DNA of 64,000 bases from Streptomyces anulatus (GTDB taxonomy: Bacteria; Actinomycetota; Actinomycetes; Streptomycetales; Streptomycetaceae). This document shows positions 51,298 through 60,829 of this stretch, piece by piece. The translations under genes were made by a program, and so were the position numbers. Every line of letters starts with the position of its first letter. Position 1 is the first letter of the stretch. The notes beneath the pieces are model-generated. The model was not told the origin of the DNA, made no database searches, and saw only the letters and a list, made by a program, of their open reading frames with translations. The DNA is taken from assembly GCF_000721175.1 (NCBI RefSeq), contig NZ_JOEZ01000018.1:124001-188000 (forward strand), read 5' to 3'.

Positions 51298-54254
51298 CAG
51301 GCGGACACTCCAGGAGCAGCGGGGGCGGCGGCCGGGGCAGCGGCGGGGGCGGCGGGCAGGTACACGTACGCGCCGAGGACGTCGGCGGGCTTCTGCACGG
51401 TGACGGACAGGCCACGGACGATCTCGCCGGACGCCTGGCGCACCCGGCGGTGCGAGGCGTCCAGCTCCGCCGCCAGCTCCTCGCCGTACGACTCCAGATG
51501 GCCGTACACGTCGGGGAGTTGGCTGAGCAGGCGCGTCATCGTGCGCTCGGCGTAGTGGCGGTCCGTACTCTCCGACGCCGTTGCGTCGAGCAGGTCCCGT
51601 GCCCGCTCCGGCGGCAGCCACTCCGCCTTCCTCGCCGAGCCCTCGAAGGCGACCAGCCGGGCGTCCTCCGCGACCAGCTGCTTCTCGCCGCTGCGGGAGG
51701 GCAGCGTGAGGTGGAAGCGGTAGCGGACCAGGAGCAGGGTGGTGAGGGTGCCGACCGCGTCCGTGGTGACCACGCCGCAGCGGCGGGCCGGGCGGGCACC
51801 GTCCGCCTGGGTGTCCAGGGCGGCGTTCAGGACGTGGGACGCGAGGGCGCCCACGACCGGGTCCGTCCGTACCAGGGCCGCCTCACCGCGTGCCACCGCC
51901 GGGTCCGCGCGGAACGGGATCGGGCGGTCCTTCTCGATGACCTCCGCGCCGACCGTCGGGGCGAGCGCGTCCCGCAGGCCGATGGGCGTGCCGCCGACCT
52001 GGGCCGTGAAGTCCTCGCCGTCGCCGCGGAGTACGGCACCGAGCGCGCCCAGCGACTCCCGTACGAACGTGTCGACCTCGCCCGCGCCGCCCAGCGCCTC
52101 GCGGACCGCCGCGACCTCGCGGGCCACCTCCTGCGGATGCACGGAGCGCTGTGCGAACCGCGAGCGTGACGCCTTCTCGCGTTCTGCCGCCGAGTTCCAG
52201 TCGCTGTCCAGCTTCGCCGTGCTCACCTTGAACGCGTCCGCGCTGAACAGGGCGTCCTGGTCCTCGCGGCCCCGCATCAACAGCCACTCCACGATGGCGT
52301 CCGTGACGCCCGTCGACAGCTCGTCGGGTACGGAGACGGAGATGCCGAGGTCCTTCTTGATCTGGCGGTGCTTCTTGATGAGGACTTCGAGGACCTTGCC
52401 GTCGATGCCGTTGTCGTCGCCGTACAAGGTGATGACGCGGACCTGGTCCTTGCGCTGCCCGTATCGGTCGACGCGGCCCTCGCGCTGGTCGTGGCGGGTC
52501 GGGTTCCAGGCCAGGTCGTAGTGGACGACGGCGTCGAAGTGGTGCTGGAGGTTCACGCCCTCCGACAGACAGTCCGTCGCGATCAGGACACGGCGGGCGG
52601 CGGCGTCCCCGCCGGCCTCCTCGGCGAGCTTCTCGATGCGCTCCAGGCGCTGCTGCGGGGAGAGCGTGCCGGTGACCGCCTTGACGACGGTCCTGGCGCC
52701 GAGCGGGCCGCGCCTGCCGGACTCCTTGTCGTTCTCCAGCTGGGCGGCGAGGTACTCGGCCGTCGGGATGTAGCGGCAGAACACGATCGGGTTGTGGCCG
52801 TCCGCGAGCAGCGCCTTGAGGTGCTTGATCAGCGCCTTCAGCTTCAGGTCCTTCGCCGGACCTTCCAACTGCGCCGCGATGTCCGCGAGTTCGGCGAGGT
52901 GCGAGCGGGGGTCCTCGGTCGTCTCCGCGCCCGGCGCGACGTCCATGCCCTCCATCGCGTCACTGTCGGCCGCGTCGCTGTTGAGCGGGGCGCCCAGCTT
53001 GTCGGCCTCCTCCGCCGACGCGGCGATCGCCGCCGCCGAGCGGGTCCGCAGCGTCTGCGCGGCGGCGCGCGGGGACGACACCAGCGAGCGGAGCAGGGCG
53101 ATCGCCGACCACCAGGCGATGCGCGCCTCCCGCTTGCCCTGACTGCCCGCCTGCTCGACGCGCTCACTCGCGTACGCGATCGCGTCGTCGAGCAGGGCCC
53201 GGTACTCCGGCGACAGCTTGTACGTCTCGTCCTTGAAGTAACGGTCCGAAGGGAACGCCGTCCGCTCCGCGAGGGAGTCGTCGGTCAGACCGTCCTCCTT
53301 GGTGAGGTACTGGCGTACGTCCGCCCGCTTACGCGCCACGAAGTGCTGGGCGAGGAGCTTCCTGCCCGCCTCCGAATCCAGGCTCACGTCGGCCAGTTCG
53401 GGCTTGACCAGGCCGAGGAGGTTGCGGAACGCCGACTCCTTGCCGCTGTGCGGGGTCGCCGTCACGAGCAGCAGGTGCCGGGTCTCGTCCTGCGCGACGC
53501 GGCGCAGCAGTTCGTAGCGGAGCTGGTTCTGCGAGGCCGTCGAGGTGTCGTCGGCGACGACGCAGGTGTGGGCCTCGTCGACGATCACCAGGTCCGGGCA
53601 GTGACGTACGAAGTCGTCGCGGTGGCGCGGCGACTTGATGAAGTCCGTCGAGACGATCACGTGCGGGTACTTGTCGAAGAGGGACTGGCCCAGGTCCAGG
53701 CCCCGTTCGAGGCGCGAGACCGTCGAGGAGAGGACCAGCTCCGCGTCGATGCCGAACTTCGAGCGCAGCTCCTGCTGCCACTGCTCGGCGAGCGCGGGCG
53801 AGCAGAGGACCGCCAGGCCGGTCGCCTCGCCCTGCGCGAGGAGTTCGCTCGCGACCAGGCCCGCCTCGATCGTCTTGCCGATGCCGACATCATCGGAGAT
53901 CAGCATCCGGACCGTCTTCTGCCGCAGGGCCATCAGAAGAGGAACCAGCTGATACGCGCGCGGCTCCACCGCGATCCCGGCCAGCGACCGGAACGGTCCC
54001 GCGCCCGAGCGGAAACCGACGCGCAGCGCCGTACGCAGCAGGCCCGCCGCCCGCTGGTCGCCGAGGTCGCCCGGCTCCGGCGGCGCGAACTTCGCCTCGT
54101 CCACCGCCTCGAACGCCGGGAACACGGCGGCGATGTCGTCATCCGAGCCGCCCAGCGGACGCAGGACGAGCAGATCGGGCCTGCTCTCGGGAAGCACGAC
54201 CCATTCCCGGCCGCGGGCCTTCACCAGGGAACCGGCGGAGTACGTGAGTGCCAT
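51297..54254 (-). CDS. SNF2-family helicase (DrmD-like)
   Basis: Superfamily 2 DNA translocase of 985 residues. Walker A is DDVGIGKTIEAG (Lys127), replacing the common DEMGLGKT; DEAH box IVDEAHTC; motif III LLLVTATPHSG; C-terminal lobe ATDCLSEGVNLQ and the arginine-finger motif QREGRVDRYGQ. This RapA/HepA-like subclass includes DrmD of class 1 DISARM. An insertion between the lobes (about 420-470) is acidic; the C-terminus ends in an Ala/Pro repeat. It lies 50 bp after the kinase-helicase gene and overlaps the methyltransferase start by one base, so all three are one operon. The ribosome binding site is weak. Confidence 0.9.
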   Translation of the reverse strand: MALTYSAGSLVKARGREWVVLPESRPDLLVLRPLGGSDDDIAAVFPAFEAVDEAKFAPPEPGDLGDQRAAGLLRTALRVGFRSGAGPFRSLAGIAVEPRAYQLVPLLMALRQKTVRMLISDDVGIGKTIEAGLVASELLAQGEATGLAVLCSPALAEQWQQELRSKFGIDAELVLSSTVSRLERGLDLGQSLFDKYPHVIVSTDFIKSPRHRDDFVRHCPDLVIVDEAHTCVVADDTSTASQNQLRYELLRRVAQDETRHLLLVTATPHSGKESAFRNLLGLVKPELADVSLDSEAGRKLLAQHFVARKRADVRQYLTKEDGLTDDSLAERTAFPSDRYFKDETYKLSPEYRALLDDAIAYASERVEQAGSQGKREARIAWWSAIALLRSLVSSPRAAAQTLRTRSAAAIAASAEEADKLGAPLNSDAADSDAMEGMDVAPGAETTEDPRSHLAELADIAAQLEGPAKDLKLKALIKHLKALLADGHNPIVFCRYIPTAEYLAAQLENDKESGRRGPLGARTVVKAVTGTLSPQQRLERIEKLAEEAGGDAAARRVLIATDCLSEGVNLQHHFDAVVHYDLAWNPTRHDQREGRVDRYGQRKDQVRVITLYGDDNGIDGKVLEVLIKKHRQIKKDLGISVSVPDELSTGVTDAIVEWLLMRGREDQDALFSADAFKVSTAKLDSDWNSAAEREKASRSRFAQRSVHPQEVAREVAAVREALGGAGEVDTFVRESLGALGAVLRGDGEDFTAQVGGTPIGLRDALAPTVGAEVIEKDRPIPFRADPAVARGEAALVRTDPVVGALASHVLNAALDTQADGARPARRCGVVTTDAVGTLTTLLLVRYRFHLTLPSRSGEKQLVAEDARLVAFEGSARKAEWLPPERARDLLDATASESTDRHYAERTMTRLLSQLPDVYGHLESYGEELAAELDASHRRVRQASGEIVRGLSVTVQKPADVLGAYVYLPAAPAAAPAAAPAAPGVSA

Positions 54255-54304
54255 GTGAGTCTTCGAGTCCTCGTGTTGGGTCCGACCGGATGGGGCGGGG
54301 GCGG

Positions 54305-57300
54305 TCAGCTTGCGGCCGGAGAGCCGAAGTAGCGGGCGTTGGCGGCGGCGACGGCGTCCCAGTCCGCGCCGTGCGCGAAACGGATCACGTCCCAGCGGGC
54401 GTTGAACAGGCGGTCCTCGGCGTCCTCGTCACGGGAGCTGTCCCGCTCCCTGTCCGGCAGGTCCACGAAGACGGCCACGTTCACACCGGGCAGGCGGTAG
54501 ACGAAGTCGGGGGTCGCCATCGCCTCGGTGAGGAACGAGCCCGGCTCGTCCGGCAGTCGCAGGCCACGCGCCTTCGCCCACCCCAGGAAGTCGCCCTGAG
54601 CCGCAAGCTCGGCTGCGGCCGTCTCGAGGGCCGTCGGCTCGGCGGGGGACCGGTCGAGCAGCCGCCGGTACTGCTCCGAACGCGACTCGCCGCGCGACTC
54701 GCGCCGGGCCGTCGCCGTCGCGAACCGCACCAGCAGGTCCCGCACCGAATGCCGGTCGATCAGGGCGTGGTTGAGCTGGTTGCCGTACGTCAGCAGACAC
54801 TCGTAGCAGCCGCGCGCGCACGGCCGGTCCGGATGCGGGCCTCCCTGATCGGCGCCGTCCGCGTCGAAGTGGCAGATGTCCAGGGCGCGTACGGCGGCCT
54901 TCGCCAAGGCGTCGGGTTCGGCCTGGAGGCGGCGCAGCACACCCGCGCCGCCCTCGGCGGCCTCCGTGAACAGGACGCGGTTTCGGGGACCGTCGTCCGG
55001 CGGCAGCAGCTCGCTGGACAGCTCGGCGTCCTCCAGCTCGAACGCGGCCTCGACGCCCCGCTCCAGGGCGTACATCAAGGAGAGCGCGACCGGCTCCGGC
55101 AGCGGCTCGTCCAGGGTGACGACAAGGATGTTGCGGCGGTCCTCCACGTACGGGATGACCCGCTTCTTGCGGCGCCGCTCGTTGCCGTCCGCGTCGATCA
55201 CCGGCAGCTCGCTGGAGTCGCCGGACGCCTCGGAGGCGGCCTTGTCGTTCATCCAGCGGCCGTCCGCGAGGTCCAGCCAGTACCCGGCCGGCTCGTCGCT
55301 CCTCGCGCGCACCCGGCCGGTGTTGGTGATGCGGACGGTCGCCGAGTCGCCGTACGCCACGTCGGCGAGCGGCGCGCCCGACGCGTCGGTGACCGCCGCG
55401 TTCAGGCGGCCCTTGCGGGTGCCGTGGTCCTGGAAGCGGTACGACGTCTCCAGCTTGAAGCCGGCGCGGCGCCGCTCCTCCTCGTCGGAGGAGATCCGCT
55501 CACGGCGGGTGGTGTACACGGTGTGCAGGTGCAGCAGACCGTACGTCGCCGCGCCCAGCGGCTCGTGGCACATGGCGCAGCGGTCCTCCAGCTGCTCCGG
55601 ATCGTGGTGGTAGCCGCAACCCGCGCAGCGGCGGGCCTCGCTGGTCGCCAGCTCGCCCGAGGAGTCCGGCGGCAGCTGGATGCGGGTCACCTGGTAGCGG
55701 GCGCCCTCGTGGTAGATCAGCGAACCCGGACCGAACTCGCGGATCGCGAGGAAGCGCGGCCGCTGGAGGTAGTCGCCGTCCCCGCGGCGGCGGCCCACCG
55801 TCGGAATGTACGCGGCGAGCGGGAGCCGCGGGAAGCTGTAGCCGGGCAGAAAGCCCTCGGACGCGAGATAGCGGTACGGGTTGAAGTCGGAGAGGACCGA
55901 CTTGCTGTCGACGCTCTCGTTCATCAGCAGGTTCAGCTGTGTCTCGGCCTCGCGGCGGCGGGCGTTCGCCCGGACGCGGTCGCCCTCGGTGAGGCTGTAG
56001 TCCAGGCGGCGCCTGTTCTGGATGTACTGGTCGTCGAGCGCGGAGCGGAACAGCTGCCGCCAGCGGTCGAAGGCCTGGTCGAAGCGGGTCGACACCGTCG
56101 CCACCCGGTCCTGGATCCAGTCGTCGTGCCACCAGGTGGTGTCGGCGAAGTCGGGCAGGAGCGGGCCGAGGACGCGCAGGGCCGCGTCGACGGTGCGGCG
56201 CCGGGCGCTCTCGTCGAGGGAGGCGGCGAGGATGTCCGGCAGCAGCCCCAGCGCGGGGTTCGGGCGCTCCCCCGTGTCCGGATACGACACGTCGAGCACC
56301 TCGGGGACGGCACGGCCCAGCTTCAGGCCGGCCTCCGCGATCCAGATGCCCTGGAGGTGGGAGAGCACCAGGTCCTCGTTGGCGAGGTCCAGGCGCGGCG
56401 GGGCGACGGCGCCCGCGACCATGCGCTCCGAGCGGCGGAAGTAGTACTGGTCGTGGCTGTTGCCCGTCGCGCAGTACGTGGTCACGAGCGCGGGCTGGCC
56501 GCTGCGGCCCGCACGGCCCGAGCGCTGCGCGTAGTTCGCGGGCGTGGGCGGCACGTTGCGCATCATCACCGCGTTGAGCTGGGAGATGTCGACGCCCAGC
56601 TCCATCGTCGGGGAGCAGTACAGCAGCTTCAGCTCCGCCTTGCGGAAGGCCTCCTCGCGCTGCTCCCGCTCCTGAGGCGAGACCTGCGCGGTGTGCTCGC
56701 GTGCGAACAGGCCGGACAGGGTGCCCGCCGCGTCCTTGTACAGGTCGCGGAAGAAGGTGTTGACGCGCGGGCCGTCGCCGCTCTGGTAGGTGCGGGTCAG
56801 CGGGTCGTGCGTACCCCTCTCGCCCCTGCCCGCACGCCAGACGAGGGACTGGGCGGCCACCCGGTAGCCCGTCGCGGCCGGGGCGGAGGACCTGCGGTAG
56901 CGGCCCGCGCGCTGCGGCGCCTCCGTCACCTCCTTCACCAGTCCCGCCTTGGCCAGGACCTTCAGCAACTCCTCGATGACCAGCTGGAGACCGGCCGGGT
57001 CGAGCGTCCTGAACGACGTGTCCGCACGCCGCAGGTACTTGCCGAACTTGCCGCGCGCCGACAGGAACAGCGCCGAGCGGTCCATGCCCGGACGGGACGG
57101 GTGCGGATAGGCGGTCCCGACCTTCGGCCTGTCGGCGGCGGACAGCACCCACGGGTCGATCAGCCGCTCCTCGCTCGCCCGCTGGAGCGAGTCGAAGTCG
57201 TCACGGAAGTACGAGACGTCGATGGCGAGGGACCGGCGCATCTCGTTGAGCAGCGCCTTCGTGACCTCGGCCCGCAACGCCGGGTCGGCGTCGCGCAGCG

Positions 57301-60300
57301 CCTCGTGCGTCCCCGCCCACCGGTCCTGCTCGGCCGCCACCCAGTCCAGGTCCTCGTAGCCGATCTCCAGCAGACCGGTCTGCTCCAGGTTCGGCATGGT
57401 GATGCGCCAGCCGCGCTCCAGATCCAGATACAGCCGGAACGCGATCACGTCACGGAGGGTCTTGGCGGCGTTGCGGGCGAGGGAGGGCGGCAGATCGCTC
57501 TCGCCGGTGTAGTCGGCCGGCCCGATGGCGAGCGCGTTCGTCACCGACGAGGCCAGCTCCTCGTGGTGGACACCGTCCTCGCCCGCGTCCAGAGCCGCCC
57601 GGTACAGGGCCCCGCGCAACTGCGTGATCTGCACGAAGTCGTTGAAGTGACCCGCCTGGAGGGACGCGTCCTGCCGGTTGTCGACGAACGTGAGGAGCTT
57701 GCGCGCCTCCTTGTCCAGGCTCTCCTCCGGCACCGACTTCAGCGAGCGCACCACCGACGCGGAGATCAGCGAGGTCGCGGAGGACCGGCCCTCCTGGTCG
57801 AGCGTCGCCAGCTTCGCGAAGTCCCGGCCGCGCGTCTGCTCGTACGCGACCCCGCAGTGCAGACAGAAGAGGAACGGGGAGGGGACGAACGCGGCCTGGA
57901 GTTCGCCGCTCCCCTCGCGGCCCAGCGGATCGACGGTGACGGCACGCGGCACCCGGTCGCGGTACGACTTCTTCACGACCTCCTGGCCCTTGTCGTCCAG
58001 CTCCAGCCAGGACTCGGGCAGCCGGCGGTCGTCCACGGCGTACTGCACGTCGGACGGCCACGCCCGTTCGTGGTCGACGTACAGATAGCCGTCGCCCTGC
58101 CGCCCGCCCGTCGCCGAGGTGTCCCGGCGGGCCTCGTACCGGACCTCGCCGTCCCGCTCGGTCCGCCACACCGTCAGGTACTCCTGGCCGCACTCCCGGC
58201 AGAACGCCAGCGGCATCAGCAACTTGCCGTCGCTGCCCGGCTGTTCGAGCTGGTACGAGCGGGTGAGATGGCGGGTGGGTTTGTCCTCCAGGGTGACGTA
58301 CACGGTGTCGCCCTTGGAGAGGAACTGGTGCAGCCGGAAGGCGAACAGGGGCCGCTCGGTCACCGGGTGGCGCGCCTGCGAACCTGCCTCCAGGGTGGCG
58401 CGGATCGCGGCGACGCACCGGTCCTCGGCGACTCCGGTCCGCTCGTGCAGCTCCCTCGCCGCGACCTCGATCTTCGTGGGCCGCTGCCGGACGAGCCGCC
58501 CCGTGGCCCCGTCGGTGGCCAGACCGAAGCGGGTCTCGATCCAGCGGGCCAGCGGGTCACGCACGAGATCGTCGTACGCGCGCGGCGCGGCGGGGGAGCC
58601 CAGGCGCTCGGCGGGCACGGTGTCGGGCGCCTCGTGGGTCGCGCGGACCAGGGTCTCGCCGATGACGTGCTCCGGGCGCACCGGCGTGCCGAACAGGGTG
58701 CTCGCCACCCCGGCGACGACCTTCTTCTGGTCGTCGAGCGTGCCCTCCGTCGACATGGTGGCCGAGGTGCCGATGCACTGCAGGTCCTGCGCCTGGCAGG
58801 CCTCGCGGACCCGGCGGATCAGCAGGGCGACGTCGGCGCCCTGCCGGCCACGGTAGGTGTGCAGCTCGTCGAAGACCAGGAACTCCAGGCCCCGCGCCAT
58901 CCTGATGAGGCTCGCCCGGTCGGCCGGGCGGGTCAGCATCAGCTCCAGCATCACGTAGTTGGTGAGCAGGATGTCCGGCGGGTTGTCGCGGATCTCCTTG
59001 CGCTTCTCGTCGTCCTCCTGGCCTGTGTACCGGGCGAAGGTGACCGGCTCGCGACCCGCGCCGTAGCCGTCGCGCAGGTACTTCTCCAGCTCCTTGAGCT
59101 GGCTGTTGGCCAGCGCGTTCATCGGGTAGACGATGATCGCCCGCACCCGCTTGGGGGCGTTCGGCCCCTCGGTGTCCCGCTGGTGGAGCACCTTGTCCAC
59201 GATCGGGACGATGTACGCGAGTGACTTGCCGGACCCGGTGCCCGTCGTCAGGACGTACGAAGCGCCGGACGCGGCGGCGTCGACGGCCTCGCGCTGGTGC
59301 TGGTGGAGTGTCAGCGGGCGGCCGTCGGGAACGGTCCCGCCCTCGGTCTTCCTCGCCTGGAAGATGCGGGCGCACTCGTCGTGCAGGACCTTCTGCCCGG
59401 CGAGTTCGACCACCGTGCCGCCGCTCTGGAAGAACGGGTTCAGCGACAGCCACGGGTCGGGCCACTGCGACTTGCTGTTGAGGTCGTCCTCGACGAACGC
59501 CGCGACGCGGTCGTCACGGATGACGGTGCCGCCCTCGGTGAAGGAACGGTAGTCCCTGATGAGTGTGCGGTGGACGCCGAAGACGTCCATGCCCGCGCCG
59601 GACGCGGTGACCGGAGCCGGCTCCCGCTTCGGCGGGCGGGCCTGCCGGGCGGGGGCCTGGGCGGCGGAAGCGCGCAGCGGGCGGGTCGGGTCCAGGGCGC
59701 CCCAGTGCGGCAGCCGCGGGGTGTCCCCGTCCCGCCCGGCCGGCGGAAGCAGTGCGTCCCGTACGGCCACGGCGTCCGCGGGACGGGCCGCCGGGTCCTT
59801 GGCGAGCAGGCGGTCGACGAGCCGGGCGAGCTCCGCGGGGATCTCGCTGCGGATGAGGGTGATGGGCGTCGGGTCCTCGCGCGTGTGCTTGACCGCGAGG
59901 TCGAAGGGCGATTCGCTGGTGAACGGCGGTACGCCCACGAGCATCTCGTAGAGCACACATCCCAGTGCGTACAGATCGGCGGCCTGCGTGACCTGCTTGG
60001 CCTCGAACTGCTCGGGAGCCATGTAGCGGGCGGTGCCCACGCTGACGCCCGTGCTGGTCAGCCGGGCCTCGTCCGGGTCGTCGACGATGCGGCCCATGCC
60101 GAAGTCGAGGACCTTGACGGTGCCCCCCTGCGTCAGCATGACGTTGGCGGGCTTGAGGTCGCGGTGGACGACCTCGGCGGCGTGCGCGGCGGCGAGACCG
60201 GAGGCGATCTGGGCACCGATCGCGGCGGCCCAGCTGACGGGGAGCTGCCGTTCCTCCGCGATGAGGTCGCGCAGAGTCTCGCCGCTCAGGAACTCCATCG

Positions 60301-60601
60301 CGAGGTAGGGAAGGCCGTCCTGGCCGCCCGCCACACCACCGGCGACGATCCGGGTGAGGTTGGGGTCGTCGAGGCGACGCATGATGCGCACCTCGCGGGC
60401 GAAGCGCTCGGCGGCCTTGAGGTCGGTGCCCGTGCCGATCCGGATGCCCGTGCGGCGGCGCAGGATCGTCTTCACGGCGACCGTGCGCTCAGGAGTGCCT
60501 TCGGCGGCCTGGAGATCCTCGGCCCGGTGCACCTCACCCATGTTGCCCTTGCCGATGACGTGCCCGATGCGGAACCTGCCGTCCAGCAGCTCCTGGCTCA
60601 C
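54305..60601 (-). CDS. Ser/Thr protein kinase fused to DExH helicase with DUF1998-type C-terminus
   Basis: Giant protein of 2098 residues. Residues 10-275 are a complete Hanks-type kinase: G-loop IGKGNMGEV, Lys44, HRDLKPAN (146-153), DFG (166-168), and APE (195-197), so it should be active. A Pro-rich linker (about 310-335) leads to a superfamily 2 helicase: TGTGSGKS (about 453-460), FDELHTYRGRQGADV (578 on), SATMS, and the second lobe with ELGVDISQLNAV and YAQRSGRAGRSG. Zinc-ribbon pairs CRECG, CLHCG and CAGCG...CAMC follow, and a DUF1998-like Cys cluster (CARGCYECLLTYGNQ) lies near the end, as in DrmAB, DruE and MrfA helicases. GTG at 60601 with GGGGAG upstream. First gene of the kinase-helicase/SNF2/methyltransferase operon. 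Confidence 0.9.
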   Translation of the reverse strand: MSQELLDGRFRIGHVIGKGNMGEVHRAEDLQAAEGTPERTVAVKTILRRRTGIRIGTGTDLKAAERFAREVRIMRRLDDPNLTRIVAGGVAGGQDGLPYLAMEFLSGETLRDLIAEERQLPVSWAAAIGAQIASGLAAAHAAEVVHRDLKPANVMLTQGGTVKVLDFGMGRIVDDPDEARLTSTGVSVGTARYMAPEQFEAKQVTQAADLYALGCVLYEMLVGVPPFTSESPFDLAVKHTREDPTPITLIRSEIPAELARLVDRLLAKDPAARPADAVAVRDALLPPAGRDGDTPRLPHWGALDPTRPLRASAAQAPARQARPPKREPAPVTASGAGMDVFGVHRTLIRDYRSFTEGGTVIRDDRVAAFVEDDLNSKSQWPDPWLSLNPFFQSGGTVVELAGQKVLHDECARIFQARKTEGGTVPDGRPLTLHQHQREAVDAAASGASYVLTTGTGSGKSLAYIVPIVDKVLHQRDTEGPNAPKRVRAIIVYPMNALANSQLKELEKYLRDGYGAGREPVTFARYTGQEDDEKRKEIRDNPPDILLTNYVMLELMLTRPADRASLIRMARGLEFLVFDELHTYRGRQGADVALLIRRVREACQAQDLQCIGTSATMSTEGTLDDQKKVVAGVASTLFGTPVRPEHVIGETLVRATHEAPDTVPAERLGSPAAPRAYDDLVRDPLARWIETRFGLATDGATGRLVRQRPTKIEVAARELHERTGVAEDRCVAAIRATLEAGSQARHPVTERPLFAFRLHQFLSKGDTVYVTLEDKPTRHLTRSYQLEQPGSDGKLLMPLAFCRECGQEYLTVWRTERDGEVRYEARRDTSATGGRQGDGYLYVDHERAWPSDVQYAVDDRRLPESWLELDDKGQEVVKKSYRDRVPRAVTVDPLGREGSGELQAAFVPSPFLFCLHCGVAYEQTRGRDFAKLATLDQEGRSSATSLISASVVRSLKSVPEESLDKEARKLLTFVDNRQDASLQAGHFNDFVQITQLRGALYRAALDAGEDGVHHEELASSVTNALAIGPADYTGESDLPPSLARNAAKTLRDVIAFRLYLDLERGWRITMPNLEQTGLLEIGYEDLDWVAAEQDRWAGTHEALRDADPALRAEVTKALLNEMRRSLAIDVSYFRDDFDSLQRASEERLIDPWVLSAADRPKVGTAYPHPSRPGMDRSALFLSARGKFGKYLRRADTSFRTLDPAGLQLVIEELLKVLAKAGLVKEVTEAPQRAGRYRRSSAPAATGYRVAAQSLVWRAGRGERGTHDPLTRTYQSGDGPRVNTFFRDLYKDAAGTLSGLFAREHTAQVSPQEREQREEAFRKAELKLLYCSPTMELGVDISQLNAVMMRNVPPTPANYAQRSGRAGRSGQPALVTTYCATGNSHDQYYFRRSERMVAGAVAPPRLDLANEDLVLSHLQGIWIAEAGLKLGRAVPEVLDVSYPDTGERPNPALGLLPDILAASLDESARRRTVDAALRVLGPLLPDFADTTWWHDDWIQDRVATVSTRFDQAFDRWRQLFRSALDDQYIQNRRRLDYSLTEGDRVRANARRREAETQLNLLMNESVDSKSVLSDFNPYRYLASEGFLPGYSFPRLPLAAYIPTVGRRRGDGDYLQRPRFLAIREFGPGSLIYHEGARYQVTRIQLPPDSSGELATSEARRCAGCGYHHDPEQLEDRCAMCHEPLGAATYGLLHLHTVYTTRRERISSDEEERRRAGFKLETSYRFQDHGTRKGRLNAAVTDASGAPLADVAYGDSATVRITNTGRVRARSDEPAGYWLDLADGRWMNDKAASEASGDSSELPVIDADGNERRRKKRVIPYVEDRRNILVVTLDEPLPEPVALSLMYALERGVEAAFELEDAELSSELLPPDDGPRNRVLFTEAAEGGAGVLRRLQAEPDALAKAAVRALDICHFDADGADQGGPHPDRPCARGCYECLLTYGNQLNHALIDRHSVRDLLVRFATATARRESRGESRSEQYRRLLDRSPAEPTALETAAAELAAQGDFLGWAKARGLRLPDEPGSFLTEAMATPDFVYRLPGVNVAVFVDLPDRERDSSRDEDAEDRLFNARWDVIRFAHGADWDAVAAANARYFGSPAAS

Positions 60602-60829
60602 TGCCGCTCCCCTCGTCCTCTGCCGTCTCGTTCCCGCCCCCGCGCGTGAGGGTGAGGAAACGGAACGTGCCCCCTGCATACGTTGCCGCACCGCTCATCG
60701 TGGCAGAGCGGAGGTGCGGTGTCCGCCACCGTACACGAAGTGGGCTTAGTTCGATGGCTAGTCAGTCTGTTGACATCGTAAACGCGTCGCCATATGCTCT
60801 GCGGTGTCATCGGGTAGGGGGTGGGTGGT
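60602..60829. other. divergent promoter region of the kinase-helicase and sigma-like genes
   Basis: 228 bp. The plus-strand promoter is strong and listed separately. For the minus strand only a -10-like TACGGT (60733-60728) without a good -35 is seen, about 120 bp upstream of the kinase-helicase start, so that operon may need an activator or another sigma factor. Confidence 0.5.
60770..60798 (+). promoter_or_regulatory. consensus vegetative promoter of the sigma-like gene
   Basis: TTGACA (60770-60775), 17-bp spacer, TATGCT (60793-60798): a perfect -35 and a good -10 for HrdB-type RNA polymerase. The expected start near 60805 leaves a leader of about 25 bases to the GTG at 60830, with TAGGGGG as ribosome binding site. 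Confidence 0.8.

Noticed and set aside
54248..59224. Open frame of 1658 codons on the plus strand, antisense to the kinase-helicase gene
   Set aside because: An antisense frame kept open by high G+C codon bias; the translation is Arg/Gly/Val/Asp-rich with no family motifs, while the minus strand shows a complete kinase and helicase.
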